Positions 24,235-33,381 of a stretch of 64,000 bases of DNA are shown piece after piece; position 1 is the first letter of the stretch, and every line of letters begins with the position of its first letter. Both the position numbers and the translations under genes were made by a program. Source of the stretch: Streptomyces aureus (GTDB taxonomy: Bacteria > Actinomycetota > Actinomycetes > Streptomycetales > Streptomycetaceae); NCBI RefSeq assembly GCF_000725495.1, contig NZ_JNZD01000032.1, positions 55,170 to 119,169 on the forward strand, given 5' to 3'. Under the pieces are notes generated by a model, which saw only the letters and a program-made list of their open reading frames with translations, was not told the DNA's origin and ran no database searches.

Positions 24235-24789
24235 TCAGAACAGCGGCTCCGGGAGGACACCTTCGAGGGCGAGCAGCTTCCGCTTGGTCTCCAGACCGCC
24301 GCCGAAGCCGCCGATACCGCCGTCGCTCTCGACCACCCGGTGGCAGGGGACGACGACCGGCAGCGGATTCGAGCCCATGGCCACCCCGACGGCCTGGGCC
24401 GCCCCGGGCGCGCCGACCCGTCCGGCCAGGTCGCCGTAGGCCACGACGGAACCGAACGGGACGCCCGAATGCAGCTCGCGCAGCACCTGGCGGTTGAACC
24501 CCGAGATCAGCGACCAGTCGAGCGGCAGATCGAAGTCATGCCGCTCGCCCGCGAAGTACGCCTCGACCTGGCGTATCGCCTCGGCGAGCAACGGCGAGCC
24601 GGGCGCCTCGGCCGGCTCGCCGCCCAAGCGGGAGGCGAGCCGGCCGAGGGCCTTGTCGCGCACCGGGTCCGAGGCGTGGAAGACGACGTTGACCAGGCCC
24701 TGGGGCGTCGCGGCGAGGAGCAGCGGACCGATGTCCGTCCCGACGACGGACCAGACGATCCGCTGCTCGTCCCGCGCGTGGCTGTCCAT
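24235..24789 (-). CDS. ogt: Methylated-DNA-protein-cysteine S-methyltransferase
   Basis: A 184-residue suicide repair protein that moves the methyl group from O6-methylguanine to its own cysteine. The active-site motif VVVPCHRVV has Cys149; FNRQVLRELHSGVPFGSVVAYGDLA is the helix-turn-helix/recognition region, and GIGGFGGGLETKRKLLALE follows. The ATG lies 7 nt after a TACGGT -10 that belongs to a TTGTCAGTGG-type damage promoter, so expression is probably induced by DNA damage from a leaderless mRNA. Confidence 0.93.
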   Translation of the reverse strand: MDSHARDEQRIVWSVVGTDIGPLLLAATPQGLVNVVFHASDPVRDKALGRLASRLGGEPAEAPGSPLLAEAIRQVEAYFAGERHDFDLPLDWSLISGFNRQVLRELHSGVPFGSVVAYGDLAGRVGAPGAAQAVGVAMGSNPLPVVVPCHRVVESDGGIGGFGGGLETKRKLLALEGVLPEPLF

Positions 24790-24796
24790 GGGCCCC

Positions 24797-24819
24797 ACCG
24801 TACGACCCGCCACTGACAA
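24797..24819 (-). promoter_or_regulatory. PafBC-type (RecA-independent) DNA-damage promoter of ogt
   Basis: TTGTCAGTGG-N7-TACGGT on the minus strand, ending 7 nt before the ogt ATG. It matches the mycobacterial RecA-NDp consensus recognised with PafBC. Confidence 0.75.
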
Positions 24820-24904
24820 CGCCGCGGGCGCGCACCCCGCGCGCGCCCCGCACCGGTCCGAGCCCTGGCGACGGTTCACCTGTTTGTGTCCCGGCGAAGG
24901 CCCG

Positions 24905-25771
24905 TCAGCGCAGCGCCGCGCGGATCAGGTCGGGTGCGTTCGTGATGACGCCGTCCGTCCCGAAGCCCGCCAGCCGCCGTGCGGTCAGCACGTCGTCCAC
25001 CGTCCAGGCGAACACCTTCATGGGGCCGTGCGGACCGTGGAGCGCGTGGACCGCGGAGACGTACTCGGGCGACAGCGAGCGGTGATCGGAGTTGATCTGG
25101 TCCGCGAACCGCGCGTACGCGGGCAGCCGCGTGACCGGAGGCGTCCCGAGGAAGGCCGTCGTGACGCCGGGCCGTAGCCGGTGCACGGTCCGGACGCTGT
25201 CCGCGCTGAAGCTCTGGACGATCAGCCGGTCGCGCAGATGCACCGGATCGAGCCAACCCTCGTTGTTCAGGAGCCTCAGGGTCTGCCGCTCGATCCCCGG
25301 ATACAGCTCGGGATTCTTGATCTCCAGGACGAGTTTCTGGTGGTTGCGGGAGAGACGATCCATGTATTCCCGCAACGTCGGAACCTTCGCTCCCGCGAAC
25401 CGGGGGCCGAACCAGCTCCCGGCGTCCAAGCGGGCGATCTCGGCTGCGGTGAAGTCCTTGACGTTCCATGGGCTGCGGTCGGGATAGACCGTCCGGGCGT
25501 CCGTCGTGCGCGCCAGCGAGGCGTCGTGGAGCACCACCAACTGGCCGTCACGGGTGCGCTGCACGTCGTTCTCGACCCAGTCGAAGCCCAGCTCCGCCGC
25601 CCGGTCGACGGCGTCCAGCGTGTTCTCCGGGGCGTAGGAGGACGCGCCGCGGTGGGCGACGACCAGCGGTGTCGTGATCCGCCCGCCGGCCTTGGCGTGC
25701 GAGCTGGGCAGTATCAGAACGGCTCCCCCAAGAAGCGCTGCGGTCGTGGCGGCGGCAACGCGCGCGTGCAT
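24905..25771 (-). CDS. Secreted glycerophosphodiester phosphodiesterase
   Basis: A 288-residue enzyme that hydrolyses glycerophosphodiesters to glycerol 3-phosphate and an alcohol, helping phosphate or carbon scavenging outside the membrane. Residues 1-28 are a signal peptide (AATTAALLGGAVLILPSSHAKA). The GDPD core follows: VVAHRGASSYAPENTLDAV (catalytic His and Arg/Glu), DWVENDVQRTRDGQLVVLHD, LVLEIKNPEL, and FAWTVDDVLTAR near the end. The ATG has GAGGAG upstream. It is divergent from the MHYT gene; no clear PHO box was found. Confidence 0.88.
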   Translation of the reverse strand: MHARVAAATTAALLGGAVLILPSSHAKAGGRITTPLVVAHRGASSYAPENTLDAVDRAAELGFDWVENDVQRTRDGQLVVLHDASLARTTDARTVYPDRSPWNVKDFTAAEIARLDAGSWFGPRFAGAKVPTLREYMDRLSRNHQKLVLEIKNPELYPGIERQTLRLLNNEGWLDPVHLRDRLIVQSFSADSVRTVHRLRPGVTTAFLGTPPVTRLPAYARFADQINSDHRSLSPEYVSAVHALHGPHGPMKVFAWTVDDVLTARRLAGFGTDGVITNAPDLIRAALR

Positions 25772-26050
25772 GCGTTCTCCTCGCGTCTGGCGATCACGGA
25801 CAGCACAAGACTGACAGCAGAGAGTCAATGGAGGGGGGAGGCGAGATGGCCGTGGATTGAATGGAGTTGCCCAAGTCGGCTCGCCGCAGGCGCACAACTG
25901 GGGAGAGGTCGTGATTGTTTGCAGGATTATCGTTCGACCATTCCGGTGGTGGTCGTAACCTCAGCCTCAACCGGTCCGCTCCGGCGGTCCGGGCCGCGGG
26001 GGTGTTTTCGGACGGTTCCAGGAGCAACAGGGCGGGAAAGGCAGCCGCGC

Positions 26051-26923
26051 ATGCAAGGCACGGTCGACGGCTTCACCTACGGGCTCGTCACACCGCTGGT
26101 GGCGTATTTCATGGCCTGCCTGGGCGGTGCGCTCGGTCTTCGCTGCACCACCAGGTCCATGCTCGTCGGCGGTTCCTGGCGGGCGGGCTGGCTCGCGCTC
26201 GGCTCGGTCGCGATCGCCTCCGGCATCTGGACGATGCACTTCATCGCGATGATGGGGTTCACGGTCGAACAGAGCCCCGTCCACTACGACCGGCCGACAA
26301 CGTTCGCGAGCCTGGGCGTCGCCGTCCTGATGGTCGGCGCCGGGATCTTCATCGTGGGCTACCAGGGCGCCACCGGGCCGGCGCTGTTCACCGGAGGGAC
26401 CGTCACCGGCCTCGGCATCGCCTCGATGCACTACCTCGGCATGGCCGGGATGCGCCTCAACGGGACCCTCGCCTACAACACCCTCACCGTCTCCGCCTCG
26501 GTCGTCATCGCCGTCGTCGCCGCCATCGCGGCCCTGTGGGCCGCAGGACAGGTACGCGGTTTCGCCTGGAGCGTGGGCGCGAGCCTCGTCATGGGGCTGG
26601 CCGTCAGCGGCATGCACTACACGGGCATGGCGGCGCTCAGCGTGCATCTGCACGGCCCGGTCGACGGCACCCCCGCCGGGGACTCGGCGGCCGCGCTGCT
26701 GGCGCCCATGATGATCGGCCCCCTCGCCCTGCTCTGTCTGTCGGGCGTCGTCGTGATGTTCGATCCGCAGATGGTGGCGGGCAAGCCCGACCGGCGTCCC
26801 GCGGAGATCAGGCGGCCGGGCGTCCCGGCCCATCCCCGCCCCGCTCGCGGCGGCCGTCGCCCGGCGGTCCACCCCGCCGGGGAGCGCGCCTACCGCCGCC
26901 CGCGGAGCCCGCAGAGCCGGTGA
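26051..26923 (+). CDS. MHYT-domain membrane sensor
   Basis: A 290-residue integral membrane protein with about seven helices. The repeated motif is seen three times: IWTMHFIAMMGF, ASMHYLGMAGM and SGMHYTGMAAL, which gives the MHYT domain thought to bind copper and sense O2, CO or NO. The basic Pro/Arg-rich C-terminal tail (about residues 245-290) has no GGDEF or kinase output, so it is a stand-alone sensor or a partner subunit. The 279-base gap before it, shared with the divergent phosphodiesterase gene, shows no repeat or known operator. The PafBC-type promoter of uvrB follows it. Confidence 0.85.
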   Translation: MQGTVDGFTYGLVTPLVAYFMACLGGALGLRCTTRSMLVGGSWRAGWLALGSVAIASGIWTMHFIAMMGFTVEQSPVHYDRPTTFASLGVAVLMVGAGIFIVGYQGATGPALFTGGTVTGLGIASMHYLGMAGMRLNGTLAYNTLTVSASVVIAVVAAIAALWAAGQVRGFAWSVGASLVMGLAVSGMHYTGMAALSVHLHGPVDGTPAGDSAAALLAPMMIGPLALLCLSGVVVMFDPQMVAGKPDRRPAEIRRPGVPAHPRPARGGRRPAVHPAGERAYRRPRSPQSR

Positions 26924-26933
26924 TCCGGCCCGG

Positions 26934-26956
26934 TTGTCAGTGCGGGGTCGTACGGT
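26934..26956 (+). promoter_or_regulatory. PafBC-type DNA-damage promoter of uvrB
   Basis: TTGTCAGTG-N8-TACGGT ends 6 nt before the uvrB ATG, predicting a leaderless transcript. Confidence 0.75.
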
Positions 26957-26962
26957 GGATCC

Positions 26963-29101
26963 ATGCGGCCCGTATCCAAGATCGAACGTTCGGTGGCGCC
27001 CTTCGAGGTCGTCAGCCAGTTCCAGCCGAGCGGTGACCAGCCCACGGCCATCGCCGACCTGGAGAAGCGCATCCGCGCAGGTGAGAAGGATGTCGTCCTG
27101 CTGGGCGCGACCGGCACCGGCAAGTCCGCCACCACCGCGTGGATGATCGAGAAGCTCCAGCGCCCCACGCTCGTCATGGCACCGAACAAGACGCTGGCCG
27201 CCCAGCTGGCCAACGAGTTCCGCGAGCTGCTGCCGAACAACGCCGTCGAGTACTTCGTCTCGTACTACGACTACTACCAGCCCGAGGCCTACGTCCCCCA
27301 GTCGGACACCTACATCGAGAAGGACTCCTCGATCAACGAGGAGGTGGAGCGCCTGCGCCACTCCGCGACCAACTCCCTGCTCACCCGCCGGGACGTGGTC
27401 GTGGTCGCCTCGGTGTCCTGCATCTACGGCCTCGGCACGCCGCAGGAATACGTGGACCGGATGGTCAGCCTCAAGGTCGGCGACGAGATCGACCGCGACG
27501 CCCTGCTGCGCCGCTTCGTCGACATCCAGTACACCCGCAACGACGTGGCCTTCGCCCGCGGCACGTTCCGGGTCCGCGGCGACACCATCGAGATCTTCCC
27601 GGTCTACGAGGAGCTCGCGGTCCGCATCGAGATGTTCGGCGACGAGATCGAGGCCCTGTCCACGCTCCACCCGCTCACCGGCGAGGTCATCAGCGACGAC
27701 GAGCACATCTACGTCTTCCCCGCGTCCCACTACGTGGCCGGTCCCGAGCGCATGGAGCGCGCCGTCAACGACATCGAGAAGGAACTGGGGGAGCGCCTCG
27801 CCGAGCTGGAGAAGCAGAGCAAGCTCCTGGAGGCCCAGCGCCTGCGTATGCGGACGACGTATGACATCGAGATGCTCCGCCAGATCGGCTCCTGCTCCGG
27901 CGTCGAGAACTACTCGATGCACTTCGACGGCCGCGAGCCCGGCTCCCCGCCGAACACGCTGATCGACTACTTCCCGGACGACTTCCTGCTCGTCATCGAC
28001 GAGTCGCACGTCACCGTTCCGCAGATCGGCGCGATGTACGAGGGCGACGCCTCCCGCAAGCGCACCCTCGTCGACCACGGCTTCCGGCTGCCCTCCGCCC
28101 TGGACAACCGCCCCCTGAAATGGGAGGAGTTCCAGCAGCGCATCGGCCAGACCGTCTACCTCTCGGCGACCCCGGGCGCCTACGAGCTGTCCCGCTCGGA
28201 CGGCCATGTCGAGCAGATCATCCGCCCCACCGGTCTGATCGACCCCGAGGTGGTCGTCAAGTCCACCGAGGGCCAGATCGACGACCTGGTGCACGAGATC
28301 CGGCTGCGCACCGAGAAGGACGAACGCGTCCTGGTCACCACGCTCACCAAGAAGATGGCCGAGGACCTCACCGACTACTTCCTGGAACTGGGCATCCAGG
28401 TGCGCTACCTGCACAGCGACGTCGACACCCTGCGGCGCGTCGAGCTGCTGCGCGAACTGCGCGCCGGGGAGTTCGACGTCCTGGTCGGCATCAACCTGCT
28501 GCGCGAGGGCCTAGACCTCCCAGAGGTCTCCCTGGTGGCGATCCTCGACGCCGACAAGGAGGGCTTCCTGCGCTCGGGCACCTCCCTGATCCAGACCATC
28601 GGCCGCGCGGCGCGCAACGTCTCCGGCCAGGTCCATATGTACGCGGACAAGATGACCCCGGCGATGGAGAAGGCCATCGACGAGACCAACCGCCGCCGGG
28701 AGAAGCAGATCGCGTACAACAAGGAGCGCGGCATCGACCCGCAGCCCCTCCGCAAGAAGATCAACGACATCGTGGCGCAGATCGCGCGCGAGGACATCGA
28801 CACCGAGCAGCTGCTCGGCTCCGGCTACCGCAAGTCGAAGGACGGCAAGGGCGCCAAGGCGCCGGTGCCCGCGCTGAGCGGCAAGGCGGCCGGCGCGAAG
28901 GGGGCCAAGGCGGCCAAGGGCAAGGACTCCACGCCGACCGACCGCCCCGCGGCCGAACTCGCCCAGCAGATCGAGGACCTGACCGAACGCATGCGCGCCG
29001 CGGCGGCCGACCTGCAGTTCGAGATCGCCGCCCGGCTGCGCGACGAAGTGTCCGAGATGAAGAAGGAACTGAGGCAGATGAGAGAGGCGGGAATCGCCTG
29101 A
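26963..29101 (+). CDS. uvrB: Excinuclease ABC subunit B
   Basis: A 712-residue damage-verifying helicase of nucleotide excision repair that takes DNA from UvrA and recruits UvrC. It has the P-loop GATGTGKS (residues 48-55), the beta-hairpin region [31 protein letters not shown] (Walker B region), [39 protein letters not shown] and QTIGRAARN. The C-terminal UVR motif ([23 protein letters not shown]) binds UvrA/UvrC. A lysine/glycine/alanine-rich linker (about residues 625-660) precedes the UVR motif. Confidence 0.97.
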   Translation: MRPVSKIERSVAPFEVVSQFQPSGDQPTAIADLEKRIRAGEKDVVLLGATGTGKSATTAWMIEKLQRPTLVMAPNKTLAAQLANEFRELLPNNAVEYFVSYYDYYQPEAYVPQSDTYIEKDSSINEEVERLRHSATNSLLTRRDVVVVASVSCIYGLGTPQEYVDRMVSLKVGDEIDRDALLRRFVDIQYTRNDVAFARGTFRVRGDTIEIFPVYEELAVRIEMFGDEIEALSTLHPLTGEVISDDEHIYVFPASHYVAGPERMERAVNDIEKELGERLAELEKQSKLLEAQRLRMRTTYDIEMLRQIGSCSGVENYSMHFDGREPGSPPNTLIDYFPDDFLLVIDESHVTVPQIGAMYEGDASRKRTLVDHGFRLPSALDNRPLKWEEFQQRIGQTVYLSATPGAYELSRSDGHVEQIIRPTGLIDPEVVVKSTEGQIDDLVHEIRLRTEKDERVLVTTLTKKMAEDLTDYFLELGIQVRYLHSDVDTLRRVELLRELRAGEFDVLVGINLLREGLDLPEVSLVAILDADKEGFLRSGTSLIQTIGRAARNVSGQVHMYADKMTPAMEKAIDETNRRREKQIAYNKERGIDPQPLRKKINDIVAQIAREDIDTEQLLGSGYRKSKDGKGAKAPVPALSGKAAGAKGAKAAKGKDSTPTDRPAAELAQQIEDLTERMRAAAADLQFEIAARLRDEVSEMKKELRQMREAGIA

Positions 29102-29183
29102 CGGCCCGGCCGACGGCGCCGGACCTCGGACGACGCGTGATGTGTTGCAAGACCGACACAAAGTCCGCCCCGGGGTTCGGCGC

Positions 29184-29205
29184 TGTCAGTGGCGCTGCGT
29201 AGGGT
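29184..29205 (+). promoter_or_regulatory. PafBC-type promoter-like element before terD
   Basis: TGTCAGTGG-N7-TAGGGT in the uvrB-terD gap, about 57 nt before the terD start. Spacing and both hexamers fit the damage-promoter pattern of uvrA, uvrB and ogt. Confidence 0.65.
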
Positions 29206-29261
29206 TCTGTTCATCCGCGGATTCCGCGGCAACAGGGGACAGTTCGAGAGGGGAACAGCGC

Positions 29262-29840
29262 GTGACGGTCAACATGACCAAGGGTCAGGCCATCAGTCTG
29301 CAGAAGAACGACGGGGGCACGCTGACCGCGGTCCGTATGGGTCTCGGCTGGCAGGCGGCTCCCCGGCGCGGCCTGTTCGGCTCGCGCACCCGGGAGATCG
29401 ACCTCGACGCGTCCGCCGTGCTCTTCGCGGACAAGCAGCCCGTCGACGTGGTGTTCTTCCGCCACCTCGTCAGCGACGACGGCTCGGTGCGGCACACCGG
29501 TGACAACCTGGTCGGCGGCGCGGGCCAGGGCGGGGACGACGAGTCCATCCTCGTCGACCTTCAGCGCGTCCCGGTCCACATCGACCAGATCGTCTTCACC
29601 GTGAACTCCTTCACGGGCCAGACGTTCCAGGAGGTGCAGAACGCGTTCTGCCGTCTGGTCGACGAGACCAACGGCCAGGAGCTCGCGCGCTACACCCTCG
29701 CGGGCGGCGGCCAGTACACGGCCCAGATCATGGCCAAGGTGCACCGCGCCGGCAGCGGCTGGCAGATGACGGCCCTCGGCACTCCGGCCAACGGCCGCAC
29801 GTTCCAGGACCTGATGCCCGCCATCCTGCCGCACCTCTGA
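29262..29840 (+). CDS. TerD family stress protein
   Basis: A 192-residue TerD-domain protein with a GTG start behind GAGGGG. Family segments are KGQAISLQKNDGGTLTAVRMGLGW, IDLDASAVLFADKQPVDVVFF, HTGDNLVGGAGQGGDDESILVDL and QVPVHIDQIVFTVNSFTGQTFQEV-like positions; the D-D-E cluster binds Ca2+ in TerD relatives. These proteins are linked to tellurite, oxidative and envelope stress and to Streptomyces differentiation. The gene follows uvrB after a damage-type promoter element. Confidence 0.9.
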   Translation: MTVNMTKGQAISLQKNDGGTLTAVRMGLGWQAAPRRGLFGSRTREIDLDASAVLFADKQPVDVVFFRHLVSDDGSVRHTGDNLVGGAGQGGDDESILVDLQRVPVHIDQIVFTVNSFTGQTFQEVQNAFCRLVDETNGQELARYTLAGGGQYTAQIMAKVHRAGSGWQMTALGTPANGRTFQDLMPAILPHL

Positions 29841-29883
29841 GCGGCCGGCGCATCCGCACACCACGACACAGGGGGACAAGACG

Positions 29884-31902
29884 ATGACGGCCGAGCTGGT
29901 CAGGGGGCAGAACCACCCGCTCCCCGAGGTCCGTCTCGAGGTCCGGGTCTCGGCCGGGAAGCCGATCGTGGCCGGAGCCACGCTCAGCGACGAGCACGGG
30001 AAGGTACGGGGCGTCGAGTGGGTGGCCCATCCCGGCACGCCCACCCTTCCCGGGCTCGAGGTCTCCAAGCAGGCGGCTGCCGACCACCGGCTCGCCTTCG
30101 ACCTGGACGCCCTGCCGGGAGCCGTGCACCGGGTCAGCGTGCTCCTCGCGCTGCCCACCGGCGTCGGCGGACCGGTCCGGTTCGGCGCCGTCGCCGCCCC
30201 CTTCGTCGCGGTCACCGGCCTCGACGGTCTCGAGGTCGCCAGCTACACCGTCACGGGACTCGACACCGAGTCCGCCGTCGTGGCCCTGGAGCTCTACCGC
30301 AGGCAGGGCGCCTGGAAGGTGCGCGCGGTCGGCCAGGGCTACGCGGGCGGACTCGCCGAACTCCTCACCGACCAGGGACTTCCCGAAGCCCGGGAACTCG
30401 CGGGCAGCATCAACGAAGCCGTGGCCCAGGGCCTGGCACGGTCCGTCTCGGCACCCCCGCCCCGCACCCCGGACGCGGACCGGTCGCGGCAGACCGCCGC
30501 CCCGGGCCCGGACCAGCCCCACACGGGAACCGGGCCGCAGGGCGCCCCGGGGACCGTGCCGCCGCAGCACACCCCGTACCCGACCGGTGCGCAGGGACCC
30601 GCGGGCTCGCAGCCCGGCATGCCGGGAGGTCCGGTCCAGCCCGAACCGTCCACTGCCCAGCCGTCGCCGCCCACCGCCGGCGGCACGATCAACTACAGCC
30701 ACCCCGGCCGGCAGACGTCCGCTCCGCCGCCGCCCCCGCCCACCGCTCCGCCGGCCCAGCCCGGACAGCCCGCGCAGCCGGTGGCCGGAGACGCGACCGG
30801 CTGGTCCATGGAGGAGCGGCTCTACAACCAGGTCTGGGGGATGTTCGAGGACCTGGCGCGTACGGTCGCCGCGTACCGCAGCGCCGTCGACTTCGCCGAC
30901 TCCCGCATGGAGAAGGAGCTCGACCAGGTCCTCTCGGACCCGCGCAGCCGGATCGGGGGGCAGGGCGACGCCGCTCGCGAGGCCGCCCGCACCAAGCACG
31001 CACAGCTGGTCGACCAGGCCCGGGCCGCCCTCGACCGCGATCTCGCCCAGCTCGTCGCGGAGGCCGAGGTGGTGGAGCCGGCGCTGCCGCTGGCCTACGC
31101 GAGCTGGGACAACCCGGTCTGGCACGGCTACCGCGCGCCCATGGAGATACCCATGGCGGTGCGGCTGGGCGACCTCAGCCTGCCCGAGAGCGAGAACCTG
31201 AGCATCCCGATGCTCGTGCGGCTCCCGTTGGAGCGCGGCCTGTGGATCGACAGCGGGCGCACCTCCCTGGAGGGCACGCTCGCCGACTCCGACCAGATGC
31301 GCCGGCTCGCCATGGACACCGCCGTCGCACACGCGGGCCGGCTGCTCGCCGTGTATCCCGCGGGTGAGTTCACGGTGCACGTCATCGACCCGGCCGGTTC
31401 CGGGGCCTCGTCCTTGGCGCCGTTGACCGGGTCCGGTGTGCTCGCCGCCCCTCCGGCCGCGGGCGCCGCCGGGGTGACGGAGGTGCTGAACCGCCTCACC
31501 CAGCGCGTCGACCTGGTGCAGATGGCGATGCGCGGGGGAGCGGCCGACTCGCTGCCGCCGGGGTTCGACACCGCCGAGCAGCTGCTGATCGTCAACGACT
31601 TCCCGCACGGCTTCGACGACCGCGCCGTCACCCGGCTCCGCTACCTCGCGGACGAGGGGCCGGCCGTCGGCGTCCATCTGATGATGGTGGCCGACCGGGA
31701 GGACGCCGCGGAGTACGGGCCCCTGCTCGACCCGCTCTGGAGGTCCCTGTTGCGGATCACTCCGGTGCCGGACGACCATCTCGCCGACCCCTGGGTCGGT
31801 CACGCGTGGACGTACGAGCCCTCGCTCGTGCCCGCGAACAGCCAGGTGCTGCAGCAGGTCCTCGCCGCGGTGGCGGCGAGGCGCCGGTCGTGGAACCGCT
31901 GA
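29884..31902 (+). CDS. TerD-domain protein fused to a degenerate FtsK/HerA-like domain
   Basis: A 672-residue multidomain protein. Residues 1-190 form a TerD fold (ELVRGQNHPLPEVRLEVRVSAG ... VASYTVTGLDTESAVVALELYRRQG). Residues 190-300 are a Pro/Gly/Gln-rich linker and 305-385 a coiled, charged helical region. Residues 400-672 resemble an FtsK/HerA ATPase core (IPMLVRLPLERGLWIDSG, then LLIVNDFPHGFDDRAVTRLRYLADEGPAVGVHLMMVADRED). A normal Walker A is not visible and the Walker B has ND in place of DE, so ATP hydrolysis is doubtful. It follows the first terD in an operon and ends at a strong terminator. Confidence 0.7.
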   Translation: MTAELVRGQNHPLPEVRLEVRVSAGKPIVAGATLSDEHGKVRGVEWVAHPGTPTLPGLEVSKQAAADHRLAFDLDALPGAVHRVSVLLALPTGVGGPVRFGAVAAPFVAVTGLDGLEVASYTVTGLDTESAVVALELYRRQGAWKVRAVGQGYAGGLAELLTDQGLPEARELAGSINEAVAQGLARSVSAPPPRTPDADRSRQTAAPGPDQPHTGTGPQGAPGTVPPQHTPYPTGAQGPAGSQPGMPGGPVQPEPSTAQPSPPTAGGTINYSHPGRQTSAPPPPPPTAPPAQPGQPAQPVAGDATGWSMEERLYNQVWGMFEDLARTVAAYRSAVDFADSRMEKELDQVLSDPRSRIGGQGDAAREAARTKHAQLVDQARAALDRDLAQLVAEAEVVEPALPLAYASWDNPVWHGYRAPMEIPMAVRLGDLSLPESENLSIPMLVRLPLERGLWIDSGRTSLEGTLADSDQMRRLAMDTAVAHAGRLLAVYPAGEFTVHVIDPAGSGASSLAPLTGSGVLAAPPAAGAAGVTEVLNRLTQRVDLVQMAMRGGAADSLPPGFDTAEQLLIVNDFPHGFDDRAVTRLRYLADEGPAVGVHLMMVADREDAAEYGPLLDPLWRSLLRITPVPDDHLADPWVGHAWTYEPSLVPANSQVLQQVLAAVAARRRSWNR

Positions 31903-31920
31903 CCCCCGCGTCGGCGCTTC

Positions 31921-31952
31921 CGGCCCCTCACACCCTCGGGTGTGGGGGGCCG
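31921..31952 (+). terminator. Strong terminator after the TerD fusion gene
   Basis: A 14-bp stem (one G-U) with the stable CUCG tetraloop. Confidence 0.9.
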
Positions 31953-32018
31953 AGCTGTTCCACCAAGCAATCGCAAAGGTCTCTGACCAGGGGACTTGGT
32001 ACTTCTTTTACTCAGCCC

Positions 32019-32047
32019 TTTACCTTTCCTTGGTGATTCGGGTACTC
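32019..32047 (+). promoter_or_regulatory. Promoter of the terC transcript
   Basis: TTACCT and TACTCT hexamers 17 bp apart lie just before the riboswitch. Confidence 0.4.
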
Positions 32048-32054
32048 TTTTTCC

Positions 32055-32190
32055 ATTCGGAGGGGAGTACTCCCTAGCTGTTGCGGCGTACCCGTCAGTA
32101 CGGATCGAGTCGGATCCCGGGGCGTCGGTCCGCGGGCTCCGGGGCGCGTCGAGCGCACCCGGGAGGCCCCGGGCGGAAGAGACCTCCGGT
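32055..32190 (+). promoter_or_regulatory. yybP-ykoY type (Mn2+) riboswitch upstream of terC
   Basis: The leader contains the conserved GGGGAGTA loop after CGGAGG (32057-32062), a GCTGTTGCGGC segment, a CCGTCAGTACGG hairpin, a long GC-rich arm, and the closing CCTCCG (32182-32187) that pairs with CGGAGG. This layout precedes terC-type exporters in many Streptomyces. The class senses Mn2+ and turns on Mn exporters. Confidence 0.72.
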
Positions 32191-32235
32191 GGCGAACGAC
32201 TCTGAAAATTGCCGTTACGTACTGCCGGAGGCGCA

Positions 32236-33225
32236 GTGGATGTTTCCCTGACCCTGTGGGTCCTGACCATCGTGGGGCTGGCCGCACTGATCGCGGTCGA
32301 CTTCTTCATCGGCCGCAAGCCGCACGACGTATCGATCAAGGAAGCCGGAATCTGGACCGTCGTCTGGATCGCCCTCGCCGGGCTGTTCGGACTCGGACTG
32401 CTTCTCTTCGCCGGCGGACAGCCGGCCGGAGAGTTCTTCGCCGGCTTCATCACCGAGAAGTCGCTGAGCGTCGACAACCTCTTCGTCTTCGTCCTGATCA
32501 TGGCGAAGTTCGCCGTGCCCTCGAAGTACCAGCAGCGCGTGCTGCTCGTGGGTGTCCTGATAGCGCTCGTCCTGCGTGCGGTGTTCATCGCCGCCGGCGC
32601 CGCGATCATCGCGAACTTCGCCTGGGTCTTCTACATCTTCGGCGCCTTCCTCATCTACACCGCCTGGAAGCTGATCCAGGAGGCCCGCGCCGACGAGGAC
32701 GACGAGGAGTTCGAGGAGAACCGGCTGCTCAAGGCCGCCGAGCGGCGGTTCGGCGTGGCCGACCGCTATCACGGCACCAAGCTGTGGATCCGCCGGAACG
32801 GCAAGCGCGTCATGACCCCGATGCTGGTCGTGATGCTGGCGATCGGTACAACCGACGTGCTCTTCGCGCTGGACTCGATCCCCGCGATCTTCGGCCTGAC
32901 CCAGGACCCGTACATCGTGTTCACCGCCAACGCCTTCGCGCTGATGGGGCTGCGGCAGCTGTACTTCCTCATCGGCGGCCTGCTCAAGAAGCTGGTCCAC
33001 CTCAGCTACGGCCTCTCGGTCATCCTCGGCTTCATCGGCGTCAAGCTCGTGCTGCACGCGCTGCACGAGTCCGGCGTCCACGTACCCGAGATATCCATCC
33101 CGGTCTCGCTCGGCGTGATCTGCGCGGTCCTGGTGGTCACCACGATCACGAGCCTGATCGCCACCAGGAGGCAGGCTGCGGGCGAGCCGGCCGAGAGCGA
33201 CTCCAAGGAGAGCGTTGACGCCTGA
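32236..33225 (+). CDS. TerC family integral membrane protein (probable Mn2+ exporter)
   Basis: A 329-residue protein with about eight membrane helices. TerC marks are VDFFIGRKPHDVSIKEAGIW, the GFITEKSLSVDNLFVFVLIM segment (Asp-Asn in the membrane), the charged loop DEDDEEFEENRLLKAAERRF and GTTDVLFALDSIPAIFGLTQDPYIV with its Asp/Asn residues. The GTG start has GGAGG upstream. The riboswitch in its leader supports Mn2+ export rather than tellurite reduction. The C-terminal tail is hydrophilic. Confidence 0.9.
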   Translation: MDVSLTLWVLTIVGLAALIAVDFFIGRKPHDVSIKEAGIWTVVWIALAGLFGLGLLLFAGGQPAGEFFAGFITEKSLSVDNLFVFVLIMAKFAVPSKYQQRVLLVGVLIALVLRAVFIAAGAAIIANFAWVFYIFGAFLIYTAWKLIQEARADEDDEEFEENRLLKAAERRFGVADRYHGTKLWIRRNGKRVMTPMLVVMLAIGTTDVLFALDSIPAIFGLTQDPYIVFTANAFALMGLRQLYFLIGGLLKKLVHLSYGLSVILGFIGVKLVLHALHESGVHVPEISIPVSLGVICAVLVVTTITSLIATRRQAAGEPAESDSKESVDA

Positions 33226-33381
33226 CCGCGCCGACCACGGCGAGGCCCGTCCCCGGGAGCGGAGCGTGCGGCACCTGCCGCCACCGCTCCCGGAGATCGC
33301 CCGGGTCCGGCCGACGCGGCGGCGGAGCGCACCCCGCTCCGCCGGAATGCGGGCCACGTCTTCGGCTGGGACGATCGCGGC

